Shown: piece by piece, positions 63,163 through 64,000 of the stretch
How positions within the stretch are numbered: the first letter of the stretch is position 1
Layout of the letters: each line of letters opens with the position of its first letter
Assembly: GCA_902728285.1 (NCBI GenBank)
Contig: CACVBU010000250.1
Span: 666,085-730,084 of the forward strand
DNA: 64,000 nt
Direction: 5' to 3'
Source of the DNA: Clytia hemisphaerica
Lineage: Eukaryota > Cnidaria > Hydrozoa > Leptothecata > Clytiidae
Notes under the pieces: model-generated
Told to the model about the DNA's origin: nothing
The model's input: the letters and a program-made list of their open reading frames with translations, nothing else
The model's database searches: none
Position numbers and translations under genes: made by a program

Positions 63163-64000
63163 TTGAAGAATGGCCTCCAACCAAAAAAGGTATACGATGA
63201 GGTCAATAAGGAGTCCGGCGGTGCACTTCTTTCAACTTCTCAAAGTCATGAGTTGAGAGATATGAAACAAGTATACAGACAAAGCACTAAAGTAAAACAA
63301 GCCAACCAACCGATACTTATAAACAAGTTGACCGATGAACTTGCTAGTGCCATAAGTATGCAGCGAAATGACCCAGACTTTATCAGATCCGTCGCTTGTG
63401 TTGATGAGAGTTATTATATGTTTATTGGTAATGATGTGCAACTAAGTGATATTGCCGATTTCTGCTGTGATAAAGAAAGTGTCTTGTGTGTTGATACAAC
63501 CTTTAATCTTTGCGAAAATTGGGTCACTGATTGCTGCTACAAAAATAAAAGGTTGGAAAGGAGAGACAATGGCAAAAATCCAACATTTTTGGGCCCAGTT
63601 ATTCTGCATTTTAACAAGGAGGAGTTCATATTCAGCAGATTTCTATCTGAAATGTGCACTTTTGAGCCTCGAATAAGGAATCTAAAAGCCATCGGTACAG
63701 ACTTAGATAAAGCCATTTTCAATGGATTTTCCTCTTAAGTTTCAAATCTTCATCTTCTTCTTTGCACTCTTCATCTTCTCAAAAACGACAAAAAGAAACT
63801 TTTAGACCTCAGCCCCGAAGATGGTAATCGAGCTATCAACAGGATTATAGGTGACATTTATGGTGTACGCTATGGGAATACCAAGGAACTTGGTTTGGCT
63901 GATTCAAAAGATCAAGATGAATTTAAGACAAGGCTTGCGTGGATCAAAGGAGCCTGGGAAAAACTTTGCCCTGGATTTTTTTATTGGTTTGTTAAAAGAA
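63163..64000 (+). pseudogene. Ulp1/MULE element, segment 4: MULE-like DDE transposase, cut by window end
   Basis: Continues in frame after the TGA. SVLCVDTTFNLCENWV carries a candidate first Asp (VDTTFN, typical of MULE cores), FLGPVILHFNKEEFIFSRFL is the hydrophobic middle, and LKAIGTDLDKAIFNGF the second Asp (TDLDKA). After one more in-frame TAA (63736-63738), LLLCTLHLLKND gives the CxxH motif of MULE transposases. The catalytic Glu would lie beyond base 64000. The two stops make the copy a pseudogene unless they are sequence errors. Confidence 0.65.

Overview
This is an AT-rich eukaryotic, almost certainly metazoan, window dominated by transposable elements. Spliceosomal introns with GT/AG borders, a polyadenylation signal and the element repertoire (Penelope-like and Ngaro retroelements, CR1/L2-like LINEs with PHD fingers, hAT, Tc1/mariner, a Helitron, many MITEs) rule out a bacterial or archaeal source. 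A cnidarian or another early-branching or marine invertebrate fits best, but nothing in the window fixes the species. Only a few segments look like host genes: a spliced RGG-box protein gene (about 11.9-13.4 kb), the last exon of a CbbX/SpoVK-like AAA+ ATPase gene (41.0-41.8 kb, minus strand) and perhaps a tiny first exon at 58.76 kb.

Layout. 0-3.2 kb: DNA transposon with about 50-bp inverted ends and a zinc-binding DDE-like transposase broken by one frameshift. 3.7-5.4 kb: minus-strand LINE with ORF1 and a PHD/endonuclease ORF2 lacking the RT. 5.5-6.2 kb: Penelope RT relic beside a G/C-tract MITE with a 6-bp target duplication. 6.9-11.1 kb: an unrecognised, large transposase-like gene (coiled coil, possible RNase-H-like core, two Tudor-like modules) spread over four frames joined by three -1 shifts, followed by a duplicated copy of its own C-terminus. 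11.9-13.4 kb: RGG-box gene with one in-frame stop. 13.5-15.3 kb: 160-bp tandem array abutting a foldback element with a tRNA-like sequence in each arm. 17.3-18.3 kb: CCGGCA-rich repeat element. 19.0-22.0 kb: a LINE without RT but with both ends and a 10-bp flanking repeat. 23.1-26.4 kb: LINE RT relic and a 2-kb element built from GTAAAC/GTTTAC palindromes.

27.9-37.6 kb is one hAT transposase gene. A 4,955-bp Ngaro (tyrosine-recombinase) retrotransposon sits after its 12th codon, a 29-bp triplication breaks its third exon, and a 1,284-bp TA-flanked element sits in its dimerisation domain. The empty sites can be read directly. 38-47 kb holds several MITE families with visible target duplications, the AAA+ exon and an intact 505-aa integrase-core (DDE) gene. 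47.4-50.7 kb is a Helitron whose 3' end abuts a three-unit array of about 670 bp. 51.5-52.8 kb has a Tc1 relic and a 31-bp minisatellite.

53-64 kb contains an intron-split minus-strand relic of a Ulp1-type (C48) protease gene, a degenerate Penelope-like element (RT, a 432-bp spliceable intron, GIY-YIG endonuclease) and, running off the window edge, a plus-strand element that combines an intronless Ulp1-like protease with a MULE-like DDE transposase. The two main candidates for poorly described systems are the 6.9-11.1 kb Tudor-bearing transposase-like locus and the Ulp1/MULE pair. All family names rest on motifs read by eye; no database search was run.
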